This document shows positions 44,911-53,944 of a stretch of 64,000 nt of DNA, piece after piece; position 1 is the stretch's first letter, and each line of letters begins with the position of its first letter. Source of the stretch: Psychrobacter nivimaris (GTDB taxonomy: Bacteria > Pseudomonadota > Gammaproteobacteria > Pseudomonadales > Moraxellaceae). The notes under the pieces are model-generated. The model was not told the DNA's origin and searched no databases. It was given only the letters and a program-made list of their open reading frames with translations. A program made the position numbers and the translations under genes. The stretch covers positions 1-64,000 of the forward strand of contig NZ_VZIZ01000034.1 of assembly GCF_009812035.1 (NCBI RefSeq), written 5' to 3'.

Positions 44911-45303
44911 ATGCTTAGCAAGGATGACGATGTATCGGATTTATATAGGCTTGACTATACGCCAAAACAAAACTATATCCAAAGTCGTCAGTCATTATTC
45001 CTTAAGAATATAGCAGCGTTACCAAAACTGCTGTTGGTGCTAAATATCATTACAGCTCTAGTTGTAGCACCGTTTTCATCGCTCTACTCACCAGTACTAT
45101 TTATCTGTGCAGCAGCAGTCTGTATTCTTAAACTAAGCGCCGCCAAGGTCGCAATGGATAATTTCTCTGATGCTCGAGCAGATATATTAAGTATGAGTAA
45201 GGTTCTGAGACAGACTCTAAAAGTAGCCCATGAAAAGAAGACGACTATCACGACATCTTATGCGACGTCTTTATTTAAAGATAAAAAGACCATCGACTCG
45301 TAA
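44911..45303 (+). CDS. Small membrane ORF, possibly the detached C-terminus of the preceding glycosyltransferase
   Basis: A 130-residue ORF with two hydrophobic helices (about residues 38-58 and 61-78) between charged ends. It is in the same frame as the glycosyltransferase and separated from it by one TAA and 13 sense codons. No good ribosome-binding site precedes the ATG. It may be a separate small protein, or the C-terminal part of a 538-residue enzyme broken by a nonsense mutation. I do not recognise a family. Confidence 0.55.
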   Translation: MLSKDDDVSDLYRLDYTPKQNYIQSRQSLFLKNIAALPKLLLVLNIITALVVAPFSSLYSPVLFICAAAVCILKLSAAKVAMDNFSDARADILSMSKVLRQTLKVAHEKKTTITTSYATSLFKDKKTIDS

Positions 45304-45461
45304 GAATCAGTACTTATAAAGATAGCGGTTTATATAAGCCAATTTTGAAACAAGGTCATTCTATTGTCTTTTATTGTTTCTATACTAAGTTCCCTATACG
45401 CCACTCTACTAACCAAAACGCTTATAGCCATGATGCTTATAACTATAAAGGTCTTAAAAAC

Positions 45462-46766
45462 ATGATTAGGTCTTCGAATTCACCGCTACGTATTGCCATT
45501 ATTGCGCATTCACTGTATCCCATTGCCCAGCCTTACGCGGGTGGTCTAGAAATGATTACCCAATTGATTTGTGATGAGCTAGTGGCGCAAGGTCATGAGG
45601 TATTGCTTTACGCTCATAAAGATAGCGAGACGAAAGCAACGCTGGTGCCATTATTGACTCGTCATGAGTTTAACAAGATGGTCTATGATAATGAGCATGA
45701 AACGGTCGCCATGGGCCGTGAAGAGATGTACCAATATCTCACCTATCAGATAGCCCTACGAGATATTATCGAACGTGATGAGCGCGGTGAGATTGATATC
45801 GTACATAACCACAGTCTGCATCATATTCCGATGATGACAGGCCAAGCATTTGGCGAAAGGTTTTTTACCACTTTTCATACGCCTATTTTTCCACAGTTAC
45901 GTTTGGCACTTTTGACGCTACGCTCTGGTACAACCACTCAGTTTACAGCGATTAGTAAACATCAACAGCAGTTATTCGCTGAGTTTGTTCCCTCACAAGT
46001 GGTGTATAACGGCATCGATGTCGAATCCTTTACTGCCAATACAGAATCGCTTGGCAATACTAATGGTAGCGATGACGAGGTGTATTTGTGGTATGGACGC
46101 ATCTGCCCTGAAAAAGGCACTCATTTAGCCATGCGGTACTGTATGGAAGCTGGGAAGAAACTTATCATAGCAGGACCTAAAAGCAACGAAGACTACTTTA
46201 ATCAAAAAGTAGCCCCTTTATTATTTAAAGACAGTAAGAGTGGCGATGACAAACTATTCAGTTACGTAGGTCATGTCACCAAGGACGAGATTAACAATTA
46301 CTTATGCCAAGCAACTGCCATGCTATTCACCAGTACTTGGGACGAGCCATATGGATTGACCTTGGCTGAAAGTTTGGCATGTGGCACACCAGTGATTGGT
46401 TTCGATGCTGGAGCCAGTGCAGAAATTATTACTCCAGAGACAGGAGTCATCGTACCTAAAAAAGACAAAGCCGCCTTTATCAATGGCTTTGCTACGATTA
46501 AAAATATATCACGCCAAGCCTGCCGTGACCGTGCTTTACAGTTTTGTTCAGTGTCAGCCATGGTAGACGGCTATCTGGAACTTTACCGAGCAGCGTTAAA
46601 AAATAGAACTGCGTTAATAGAAGACAATTCAGTAAGTTATATCAACAATATCAACAGCTATGAGCTCTCTGATTTAACAAAAGACTCCCTGCAATTTTTT
46701 AATCAGGCCATTCAAGCACCAGTTGAAACTGATACCACTCTTGTTAGCTTTTCTGAGGGATCGTAA
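45462..46766 (+). CDS. Family-4/1 glycosyltransferase (GT-B fold)
   Basis: A 434-residue retaining glycosyltransferase. The N-terminal domain begins LRIAIIAHSLYPIAQPYAGGLE with a glycine-rich acceptor loop (split: LRIAIIAHSLYP, AGGLEM), then IDIVHNHSLHH. The C-terminal sugar-nucleotide domain has YLWYGRICPEKGTHLA and EPYGLTLAESLACGTPVIGF (E-x7-E). The start at 45462 was chosen over a TTG at 45345, which adds 39 non-family residues. Its stop overlaps the next start as TAATG, so the pair is coupled. The sugar transferred is unknown. Confidence 0.9.
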   Translation: MIRSSNSPLRIAIIAHSLYPIAQPYAGGLEMITQLICDELVAQGHEVLLYAHKDSETKATLVPLLTRHEFNKMVYDNEHETVAMGREEMYQYLTYQIALRDIIERDERGEIDIVHNHSLHHIPMMTGQAFGERFFTTFHTPIFPQLRLALLTLRSGTTTQFTAISKHQQQLFAEFVPSQVVYNGIDVESFTANTESLGNTNGSDDEVYLWYGRICPEKGTHLAMRYCMEAGKKLIIAGPKSNEDYFNQKVAPLLFKDSKSGDDKLFSYVGHVTKDEINNYLCQATAMLFTSTWDEPYGLTLAESLACGTPVIGFDAGASAEIITPETGVIVPKKDKAAFINGFATIKNISRQACRDRALQFCSVSAMVDGYLELYRAALKNRTALIEDNSVSYINNINSYELSDLTKDSLQFFNQAIQAPVETDTTLVSFSEGS

Positions 46767-48082
46767 TGATGCGTATCGGATATTATGCTCATCATCATGG
46801 CTCAGGACATTGCCGACAGGCAGACAAACTGGCTGCATTGCTACCTAATAACGCAAGAGCGCAATTAACGGTATTTACGAGCTTAGATATAAATAGCTAT
46901 CGTTTTACCGCTATTGATGAACAACAAATCGTACGTTTGAATGCGGAAGATGAACGCCCAGATGACATACTAGCAGGTCGTGCGGGAGAATATTGGCAAC
47001 CAGCCAGCCTACATTACTCGCCCGTAGGCAATGGCGACATTCAAAAACGCAGTCACCAAATACTAGACACTATCTTTCAATGTAAGATTGATCTGATGAT
47101 TATCGATGTCAGCGTCGAGGTGGCAATGCTCTGCCGTGCGGCAAGTATTCCTTACCTTTACGTTAGGCTTCCTGGTATTCGCGATGATGCGCCACATTTG
47201 GGTGCATTTGCTGGTGCGCTTGCCTTACTAGCACCTTATCCTAAAGCATTAGAGTCTACCCAGACATCTGAGTGGGTCTGTGATAAGACGCTCTATCTTG
47301 ACTTTATCTACTCTCAACAAGCTGAGTTATACACTTATGAGAGCTTTATAGATATCTTGGCAAAGTTGAGCATGGATAATGAAACTTCTGATCTTAAATC
47401 TACAAACCTACCAGCTATCGAAACTCAATTAACAGACAAGTCCGGAGCTACAATACCTATTATTACCGTTATCAAAGGCTATGGTGGACACAAAGCGATT
47501 GACGAAAAACTACCGGAGTTGCGCTCACTGCTACCCGATACATTAATTGTCTCTCTCGGGCCTATAGACGATGAAAAACGATGTTATGTCGATATCTCAG
47601 CTGAGGTAGATGATGTCACACCATTTATTTGCCATAGCGATTATCTGATGATGGCCTGTGGCCTAAATGCTGTCGCGCAAGCGTATCATTACGATACGCC
47701 GCTCATAGTAGTGCCTGATGACAGGCCACATAATGAACAGGCCGTCATGGCTGAAGCGTTAGTCGCTCAAAACAAAGCGCTAAATTGGCATCAGTTTAAA
47801 ACCTTAATGAGCGTCAATGATAATCAACATGAATCTATTGCCCAAACAATTCATGGTCGAAGCAAACCACACCCTACTACCTCGGTTGATAGCATTGAAA
47901 AAAATAACATTGAAGAAAACAACATTGAGGAAAATAGCAGCGAGGAAATCAACGCAGTTACGCCAATAGCTGCTCAAGCGTTTATGCATAGCATCACTGA
48001 TTATCCTACTACTAAGCGTTGGTTTAAAAATTGGTTACTCCCTCGACTCAACTTAACACCCGAATCAACAATTAAAGACTGA
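46766..48082 (+). CDS. MurG-like GT-B glycosyltransferase-type protein
   Basis: A 438-residue protein that begins MRIGYYAHHHGSGHCRQADKL, the histidine-rich glycine loop seen in MurG/UDP-GlcNAc-transferase-like proteins. Its C-terminal half has a nucleotide-sugar-site-like stretch (MMACGLNAVAQAYHYDTPLIVVPDDRPHNEQ, in two short blocks MMACGLNAVAQAY and VPDDRPHNEQA). Near the C-terminus is a short acidic repeat of the type NNIEE. It is coupled to the preceding gene and 46 bp before a GT2 gene. The donor and acceptor are unknown. Confidence 0.8.
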   Translation: MMRIGYYAHHHGSGHCRQADKLAALLPNNARAQLTVFTSLDINSYRFTAIDEQQIVRLNAEDERPDDILAGRAGEYWQPASLHYSPVGNGDIQKRSHQILDTIFQCKIDLMIIDVSVEVAMLCRAASIPYLYVRLPGIRDDAPHLGAFAGALALLAPYPKALESTQTSEWVCDKTLYLDFIYSQQAELYTYESFIDILAKLSMDNETSDLKSTNLPAIETQLTDKSGATIPIITVIKGYGGHKAIDEKLPELRSLLPDTLIVSLGPIDDEKRCYVDISAEVDDVTPFICHSDYLMMACGLNAVAQAYHYDTPLIVVPDDRPHNEQAVMAEALVAQNKALNWHQFKTLMSVNDNQHESIAQTIHGRSKPHPTTSVDSIEKNNIEENNIEENSSEEINAVTPIAAQAFMHSITDYPTTKRWFKNWLLPRLNLTPESTIKD

Positions 48083-48128
48083 CTTATTAAAAATAACAGG
48101 CAACTTGATAGCGAGGCAAAGATAAACG

Positions 48129-49124
48129 ATGACCATTCAGCCAACGAGTAACGCTAGTACGACTTCTGATACTGTACCGATGACCGTCATTACGACTTGC
48201 TATGGTCGTAATCGTCATCTCTATAACCTACTCAGCAGTCTAGAAAATAGTAGTGTAAAGCCAGCCGAAGTCATTATTGTCAACGATGACGCAGATCCCA
48301 ATCGGTTAGCTGAATTTCCATTAAATATCGTGAAATTACCGACTACGGTCAAATCAGCTGTAAATGATGGTAGTGATACTACAATTACAGAGTTTGATAT
48401 CGGACATAATCGTAATCTTGGGGCACTGCAGGCAACTCACGATATGCTGATTTTTTTGGATGTTGATTGTATCGTAGCGCATACGTTTATTGAGCAAATG
48501 TACAAGAAGCTTCTGCAATATCCTAATGCGCTTTTGATGGGTCAACCGCGCTATCTAACGCGACCTTTATCACCAGAAGAAAGTACGCAATTAAAAATCA
48601 ACCATCTGCCTGTCTCTATTTTAGACGAGCTGTCTGTCTATAACCCTTATCGTTATAATTTTGATGAAGCTGACTCATATCCTACTGAAACAGAGCAAAC
48701 AGCTATCAAACAGACTGATGATTACGGTGCATTCTGGAGTCTATGCTTCGCTCTCAATCGACAGACTTTTGATAAAATTGGCGGTTTTGACACCCAATAT
48801 ACAGGTTATGGCGCAGAGGATACCGATTTTGCTTTTACAGCACGTCGATTAGATATCGATTTTTACCTTACTGCCGATATCGCTTATCATCAGCAGCATA
48901 GTGTCTACCGGCCACCCCTCAATCATCTGGACAGTATCATTGTCAATGCCAATCGCTTCTATCAAAAATGGCACTGTTGGCCCATGGCAGGATGGCTGTC
49001 CCAATTTTCCGACATGAGGCTAATTGATTGGACAGAGGAACAGTCGTTACCGATAGCTATACTACGAAATCCTAGTGACAACGAGATAAAGCGCGCTCAT
49101 TGTCCCGACGCTCCTTATGTTTAA
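48129..49124 (+). CDS. Family-2 glycosyltransferase with galactosyltransferase-like C-terminus
   Basis: A 331-residue GT-A enzyme. Motifs are MTVITTCYGRNRHLYNLL near the N-terminus, VIIVNDD, HNRNLGAL, the metal-binding DxD in LIFLDVDCIV (about residue 118) and FDTQYTGYGAEDTDFAFTARR in the C-terminal half (in two blocks: FDTQYTGYG, AEDTDFAFTARR). The latter is the galactosyltransferase_2-like acceptor region with catalytic Asp/Glu. Last rightward gene of the cluster; presumably it adds a sugar to the same surface glycan. Confidence 0.9.
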   Translation: MTIQPTSNASTTSDTVPMTVITTCYGRNRHLYNLLSSLENSSVKPAEVIIVNDDADPNRLAEFPLNIVKLPTTVKSAVNDGSDTTITEFDIGHNRNLGALQATHDMLIFLDVDCIVAHTFIEQMYKKLLQYPNALLMGQPRYLTRPLSPEESTQLKINHLPVSILDELSVYNPYRYNFDEADSYPTETEQTAIKQTDDYGAFWSLCFALNRQTFDKIGGFDTQYTGYGAEDTDFAFTARRLDIDFYLTADIAYHQQHSVYRPPLNHLDSIIVNANRFYQKWHCWPMAGWLSQFSDMRLIDWTEEQSLPIAILRNPSDNEIKRAHCPDAPYV

Positions 49125-49161
49125 CTACTTTTAGCTAAACATAACTTAGTTAATCAATATT

Positions 49162-49989
49162 CTAGTACCGATGAATAGTCACTCCTATAAGTGGTCGACT
49201 CATTTCCTGACGTTCAAAATCCCAGTTATGCCCGTGCCAAAAGTGAGCAGTTTTATCATTGTCATTGAAACCAATCATTACTATCTCTAACGGTAGTTTC
49301 GTGTTTTGAATATGCTGTAAGTATGCTCGAGCTACCAGCATCAGCCGATACAATAGAAAACCTGATGAAGGTGCTGACGAATGAATATCGGTAAAGCATG
49401 GATAGTCAGCAACGACTTTATGATGCTCTGATAGCACACTGTGATAGGTAGGGCTTGATAATAGTTTTTGCATGTTCGAAGGAATATCTAAGATGCGATG
49501 AGCAGTGATAGGATCGTCATTAGGGCTTGGGTCATCAGCCAATGTTGGAAACTGATAAGGCTGGTTGCTCGTCAATATTCCTAGCGGGGCGGTCTCTGCC
49601 ATTTGCTCCACCACTGATATATGATTGCTTCTAGGCGGCAGGCCAAAATGCAGCTTACTATCACCAATCTGCCGAAAAAACAGCAGCTTAGGCAGTAAAC
49701 TAGCTAACTGATGGCTGGCAAAGAAATCAGCGTGAATAAAGTGATTAAATAACACCAAGACATCATCGGGCTGTAACAACATCTCAAGCTGAGCCGTGGT
49801 GACAGCAGGATTATTTGCAATTAGCACGACTCGTTTAGCTTGCTCTAGTGCAGTTTGTATAACGACTGGTAGTATTAAGAAAGCAGACTTCGCTGTGCTT
49901 ATATCATCAAATGTATATTTGCTATTCTCTGACAGTGCGATACTCTGTTTAAGTATTGGTTTTTCTGTATTGGACTCTATATTAGACAT
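49162..49989 (-). CDS. Uncharacterised protein, possibly sialyltransferase-like (GT29-type)
   Basis: A 275-residue protein without signal peptide or clear membrane helix. It has a nucleotide-site-like beginning (RVVLIANNPAV, then DDVLVLFNHFIHADFF) and a second conserved-looking block (SSAPSSGFLLYRLML, followed by IVMIGFNDND and HGHNWDFERQEM). The order of a GN-P start, an S-x-G block and a late His-x-x-x-Glu recalls bacterial sialyltransferase-like proteins. This is a weak impression. It is convergent with the glycosyltransferase cluster, so a glycan role is plausible but unproven. Confidence 0.5.
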   Translation of the reverse strand: MSNIESNTEKPILKQSIALSENSKYTFDDISTAKSAFLILPVVIQTALEQAKRVVLIANNPAVTTAQLEMLLQPDDVLVLFNHFIHADFFASHQLASLLPKLLFFRQIGDSKLHFGLPPRSNHISVVEQMAETAPLGILTSNQPYQFPTLADDPSPNDDPITAHRILDIPSNMQKLLSSPTYHSVLSEHHKVVADYPCFTDIHSSAPSSGFLLYRLMLVARAYLQHIQNTKLPLEIVMIGFNDNDKTAHFWHGHNWDFERQEMSRPLIGVTIHRY

Positions 49990-50121
49990 AGCAACCTTAG
50001 TTAATGTGAACTTTTGATTGCTACTTTAGCATTATTAGCGATTTTTATAGAAAAATTGACGATGTTAGTATGCCTATTACTTTTGCCTTAAATAAGTAAA
50101 GCCCTTAAAACTTATACTTGA

Positions 50122-51039
50122 TCAAATTTTTTCACGCTTATATATGAAGCCTTCTTCATCATAAATTTGATAAGTAACATCTAATAACGTTTCCAGTAAT
50201 TCAGACTTATCGAAATGCCTGACACTCATCACGATTGGCGAAGTCAATATCCCTTCTTCAAATGGTATATAGGTTATCTCTTGATGACGTAAATGCTCAA
50301 GTGTCTTCGGTACGATAGTCAACCCTTCTCCTGCTGCTACTAACCCTAGGGCAATATGCAATTCACGTACTTCCATGAAATAATTCGCTTTCAAATTACG
50401 ATTTTCAAATAGTTCTAATACGTAATCAATGAAACTGGGCCTCGGTGCTGTTGGATAAAGTAAGAGATTTTCATTTGTTAAATCGATCAAGCTTAAACTG
50501 TCGCGTTTTTCTTTTGATAACGGGTGTTCGATAGGAACAGCAACTACTAAATCTTCCTCTCTAAGTACCATTCGCCTAATGGAAGCATCTTCAAATAACA
50601 ACCTGCCAAAACTTACATCTATCTTCCCTTCTGTCAATGCTTGCGTTTGTTGCCAAGAGTTTAGCTCATACAATTTAACCTCGATATTCGGATGAACTTC
50701 TCTGAAACGGGATATTACTCTCGGCAATATGCCATACAATATAGATGATACAAAACCTATTGAGAGTGAATTATCAAAATTCCCCTTACGAATAGTCATA
50801 GTACGCAGGTCGTCTGATTTTTTTAAAATTTGTATCGCATGATCATAAAAAAACTCGCCAGCCTCAGTGAGTTTCAAGGGACGGTTCTCCCTATCGATGA
50901 GCGTAACGCCAATCTCTTCTTCCAATTGTTTTATCTGCCGGCTAAGTGGTGGCTGCGAGATGTATAAACGAGCAGCTGCTTTATTGAAGCTTTTTTCTTC
51001 TGCCACAGCTATGAAATAGCGTAAATGCCTGAGTTCCAT
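50122..51039 (-). CDS. catM: LysR-type regulator of the cat/ben cluster
   Basis: A 305-residue regulator strongly resembling CatM/BenM of Acinetobacter. Shared features are the N-terminus MELRHLRYFIAVAEEKSFNKAA, the HTH ISQPPLSRQIKQLEEEIGV, the hinge region IGFVSSILYGILPRVI, and EVRELHIALGLVAAGEGLTIV near the ligand-binding core. Those proteins respond to cis,cis-muconate and, for BenM, benzoate. It is the only regulator in the cluster, so CatM and BenM functions may be merged; the symbol benM is equally possible. It is divergent from catB across CatM/BenM-type sites. Confidence 0.88.
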   Translation of the reverse strand: MELRHLRYFIAVAEEKSFNKAAARLYISQPPLSRQIKQLEEEIGVTLIDRENRPLKLTEAGEFFYDHAIQILKKSDDLRTMTIRKGNFDNSLSIGFVSSILYGILPRVISRFREVHPNIEVKLYELNSWQQTQALTEGKIDVSFGRLLFEDASIRRMVLREEDLVVAVPIEHPLSKEKRDSLSLIDLTNENLLLYPTAPRPSFIDYVLELFENRNLKANYFMEVRELHIALGLVAAGEGLTIVPKTLEHLRHQEITYIPFEEGILTSPIVMSVRHFDKSELLETLLDVTYQIYDEEGFIYKREKI

Positions 51040-51132
51040 TATTCTTCCTTGATTGACTTCCTATTGTTTCTATCCTAAGTCGTTCTAATTTCTTCCCTTT
51101 TATCCATCACCTACTTCATATACAAAACATCC

Positions 51133-51187
51133 ATACCTAAAGAACATAACATACCACCTACCTTTCGACAAAATACCTAAAAAGTAT
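51133..51187 (+). promoter_or_regulatory. CatM/BenM-type operator sites before catB
   Basis: ATACCTAAAAAGTAT (51173-51187) matches the Acinetobacter CatM/BenM consensus ATAC-N7-GTAT exactly. Two weaker copies lie upstream, with the ATAC half intact at 51133 and 51151. The set lies 97-151 bp before the catB ATG, in the gap shared with the divergent catM gene. Confidence 0.75.
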
Positions 51188-51283
51188 TAAAAAAAGACTA
51201 AATAGGTCTTAGACATGTCGATATTTAACACCTATAGTTCTTATTAAGCATAAGGAAGCCAAAATTTTATACTAAGGACAGAT

Positions 51284-52423
51284 ATGATTCGTTCAATTAA
51301 TACTTTACTAGTACCAATACCTACTATTCGAGCGCATAAACTGGCTTGTACCGTGATGAATGAACAAGTATTGGTTCTGGTGCATATCCAAACCGAAGAT
51401 GGCTACGAAGGTTGGGGCGAAGCAACGACGATTGGCGGCTTAAGTTATGCTGAAGAAAGTCCTCATAGTATCAAAACTAATATCGATACTTACTTTACCC
51501 CTCTCTTGATGAAAGAAAAGCCTACAAGCACAGCAAAAGCAATGCAGCTATTGAATACCCACATCAGCGGCAATCGTTTTGCAAAATGCGCGATTGAAAC
51601 TGCTCTACTCGACATCGAAGGCAAAAGACTCAATCTACCTATCAGCGAGCTCATCGGTGGTCGCGTCCGTGATCGTATCGAAGTGGCATGGACGCTTGCT
51701 AGCGGAAATACTGATACCGATATCGCTGAAGCTCATCAGATGATTGAACAGAGAAAGCATCGGATTTTTAAATTAAAAATAGGCAGCAACCCTATCCTTG
51801 ATGATGTCGCCCATGTGTTAGCTATTAAACAAGCTTTACCTGATTGCCGCATCACCGTTGATGTCAATCAAGCATGGACAGAGCTTGAAGCTATGAAAGG
51901 TATAAATTTATTACAGAATGGCAGTGTTGATTTAATCGAGCAACCAGTATCAATGCGTAATAAATCAGCGCTGAAGCGTTTAACTGAGCACTTTGACGTG
52001 GCTATTATGGCTGACGAAGTCGTGCAAGATCCACATAATGCGTTCCAATTGGCAGCGGATCATTGTGCTGATGTCTTTGCTGTAAAAATCAATCAAGCTG
52101 GTGGATTAAAAGCTGCCTGCCTTATCGGACAAATGGCACATCTAGCAGGTATCGAGCTTTATGGCGGGACGATGCTAGAAGGACCCATTGGTACTGCTGC
52201 ATCAGCGCATGTGTTTTCTACTTATCCTAGCTTGAACTTTGACACGGAGCTGTTTGGCCCGTTGCTATTAACAGAGAATGTTTTAGTTCAACCGCTTGAT
52301 TATCAAAATTTTGGTTTGACTATTCCAACTGGTGCTGGCCTAGGTATCGAGGTAGATAGCGACAAAGTATATCACTATGCCAGACAAGCAGTCCCTACGT
52401 TACCTAAACCATCAAATCCATAA
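51284..52423 (+). CDS. catB: Muconate cycloisomerase
   Basis: A 379-residue enolase-superfamily enzyme that converts cis,cis-muconate to muconolactone. The barrel carries the catalytic lysine in FKLKIGS (about residue 166), the metal ligands in VDVNQAW, DLIEQPV and IMADEVV, and the second lysine in VKINQAGG (about residue 265). The capping domain has WGEATTIGGLSY. AAGGA precedes the ATG. It opens the rightward cat-ben unit and is 75 bp before catC. Confidence 0.96.
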   Translation: MIRSINTLLVPIPTIRAHKLACTVMNEQVLVLVHIQTEDGYEGWGEATTIGGLSYAEESPHSIKTNIDTYFTPLLMKEKPTSTAKAMQLLNTHISGNRFAKCAIETALLDIEGKRLNLPISELIGGRVRDRIEVAWTLASGNTDTDIAEAHQMIEQRKHRIFKLKIGSNPILDDVAHVLAIKQALPDCRITVDVNQAWTELEAMKGINLLQNGSVDLIEQPVSMRNKSALKRLTEHFDVAIMADEVVQDPHNAFQLAADHCADVFAVKINQAGGLKAACLIGQMAHLAGIELYGGTMLEGPIGTAASAHVFSTYPSLNFDTELFGPLLLTENVLVQPLDYQNFGLTIPTGAGLGIEVDSDKVYHYARQAVPTLPKPSNP

Positions 52424-52498
52424 TTCTCTACCAACGCTCAAACTGAAACGCTGTAAAAGTCAGCCAAATTATCTTTCATCACGTATAAGGAAATAATT

Positions 52499-52789
52499 AT
52501 GTTATACCACGTCAGAATGGATGTCTTAATCCCAACAGATATGGATACCGATAAAGTCAACGAGCTTAAGGCAACTGAGAAAGCACTGTCACAGAAGCTG
52601 CAAGAGCAAGGTAAATGGCGTCATATTTGGCGTATAGCAGGTCAGTATTCTAACTTCAGTATCTTTGATGTTGAGAGTAATGAAGAGCTACACGATATTA
52701 TGATGTCATTACCACTTTATCCGTACATGAAGGTTGAAGTGACACCGTTATTGCGTCACCCATCATCTGTTCGTAGTGATGACAGTTAA
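52499..52789 (+). CDS. catC: Muconolactone delta-isomerase
   Basis: A 96-residue protein that converts muconolactone to 3-oxoadipate enol-lactone. The compact ferredoxin-like fold motifs are visible: LYHVRMDVLIP at the N-terminus, KWRHIWRIAGQYSNFSIFDVES in the middle and LPLYPYMKVEVTPL near the end. The length is typical. AAGGA lies before the ATG. It follows catB and precedes catA in the same direction. Confidence 0.96.
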   Translation: MLYHVRMDVLIPTDMDTDKVNELKATEKALSQKLQEQGKWRHIWRIAGQYSNFSIFDVESNEELHDIMMSLPLYPYMKVEVTPLLRHPSSVRSDDS

Positions 52790-52888
52790 ATCAAGGCATT
52801 AAATCTGTAATCAGAATCTATAAAAGGTGGGTAAGAATACTCACTGTAGTTACCCCTTAATAAAACAGTCCTCAACAAGGAGAGAGAC

Positions 52889-53812
52889 ATGGAACGCAGC
52901 CAAATTGAAGCATTAGCCACTCAGTTCATCAAAGGCAAAATCGACTTCCCTGAACAAGTAAATCCACGTGTACAAGAGATTGTATTACGTATTGTGACCG
53001 ACCTTATGCAAACTATTAATGACTTAAAAATAACCGCCGATGAGTATTGGTCTGGGGTTGAGTTCATTGGTGATTTAGGCAAAGAAGCCGGTTTGTTATC
53101 ACCAGGTCTTGGTTTTGATCACTTCATGGATTTAATGATTGAAGAAGATTTAAAAGAAGCAGGATTGGATGGCGGGACTGTACGTACTATTGAAGGCCCT
53201 CTCTATGTCGCTGGCGCACCAGAAGAAAAAGGGTTTGCACGTCTTGATGACGGTACAGATATTGATAATGGCACGGTGCTATTTATGCAAGGCACTGTTT
53301 ATGGTGAAAATGGAAAACCTCTTCCAAACGCAAAGGTAGAAGTATGGCATGCCAACAGCTTAGGTAACTACTCTTTCTTTGATGAATCACAGTCTCACTT
53401 CAACTTGCGTCGTAGCATCATTACAGATGAGAACGGCAATTATGCATTCCGCAGCATCGTTCCGCTAGGTTACTCGGTACCACCAGAAGGAATGACGCAA
53501 AAAGTATTGGGCGCGCTAGGACGTCATGGTCATCGCCCAGCTCACATTCATTTCTTCGCCAGTGCTGACGGTCATCGCAAACTGACCACGCAGATTAACA
53601 TCGATGGCGATGAGTACCTATGGGATGACTTTGCTTTTGCAAGCCGCGAAGGTTTGGTACCAGAGGTAACGATGGTCGAAGATGCGGACAAGCTAAAAGA
53701 AAAAGCGCTGGATAAGCCTTACGCAAGTATCGACTTTGACTTTCATTTAGTAAAAGACATTGACCAAGCTGTACAAGGCAGCGAAGTAGAACGCCGCCGT
53801 GCTCAAGGTTAA
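52889..53812 (+). CDS. catA: Catechol 1,2-dioxygenase
   Basis: A 307-residue intradiol dioxygenase that cleaves catechol to cis,cis-muconate with O2 and Fe(III). The iron ligands are visible as Y161 (LGNYSFF), Y195 (PLGYSVP), H219 and H221 (HRPAHIHFF). The N-terminal helical dimerisation domain (about residues 1-105) is typical of catechol-type enzymes. GGAGAG precedes the ATG. It lies between catC and benA; a hairpin separates it from benA. Confidence 0.97.
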   Translation: MERSQIEALATQFIKGKIDFPEQVNPRVQEIVLRIVTDLMQTINDLKITADEYWSGVEFIGDLGKEAGLLSPGLGFDHFMDLMIEEDLKEAGLDGGTVRTIEGPLYVAGAPEEKGFARLDDGTDIDNGTVLFMQGTVYGENGKPLPNAKVEVWHANSLGNYSFFDESQSHFNLRRSIITDENGNYAFRSIVPLGYSVPPEGMTQKVLGALGRHGHRPAHIHFFASADGHRKLTTQINIDGDEYLWDDFAFASREGLVPEVTMVEDADKLKEKALDKPYASIDFDFHLVKDIDQAVQGSEVERRRAQG

Positions 53813-53860
53813 TGAGCACTCATATTAAATAGCATTAATTAATTGATCACTACTAGCGAC

Positions 53861-53899
53861 TTACGTTTGATATGCCCTCAGTTGCCGTATCAAACGTAA
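53861..53899 (+). terminator. Hairpin between catA and benA
   Basis: A perfect 12-bp stem (TTACGTTTGATA and complement) with a 15-nt loop, followed by AATTCTAATCTCATTTT. It may terminate cat transcripts partly or protect their 3' end; the ben genes could have an internal promoter after it. Confidence 0.6.
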
Positions 53900-53944
53900 A
53901 ATTCTAATCTCATTTTATACCGTCATTATACAAGGAAGGCAGCC

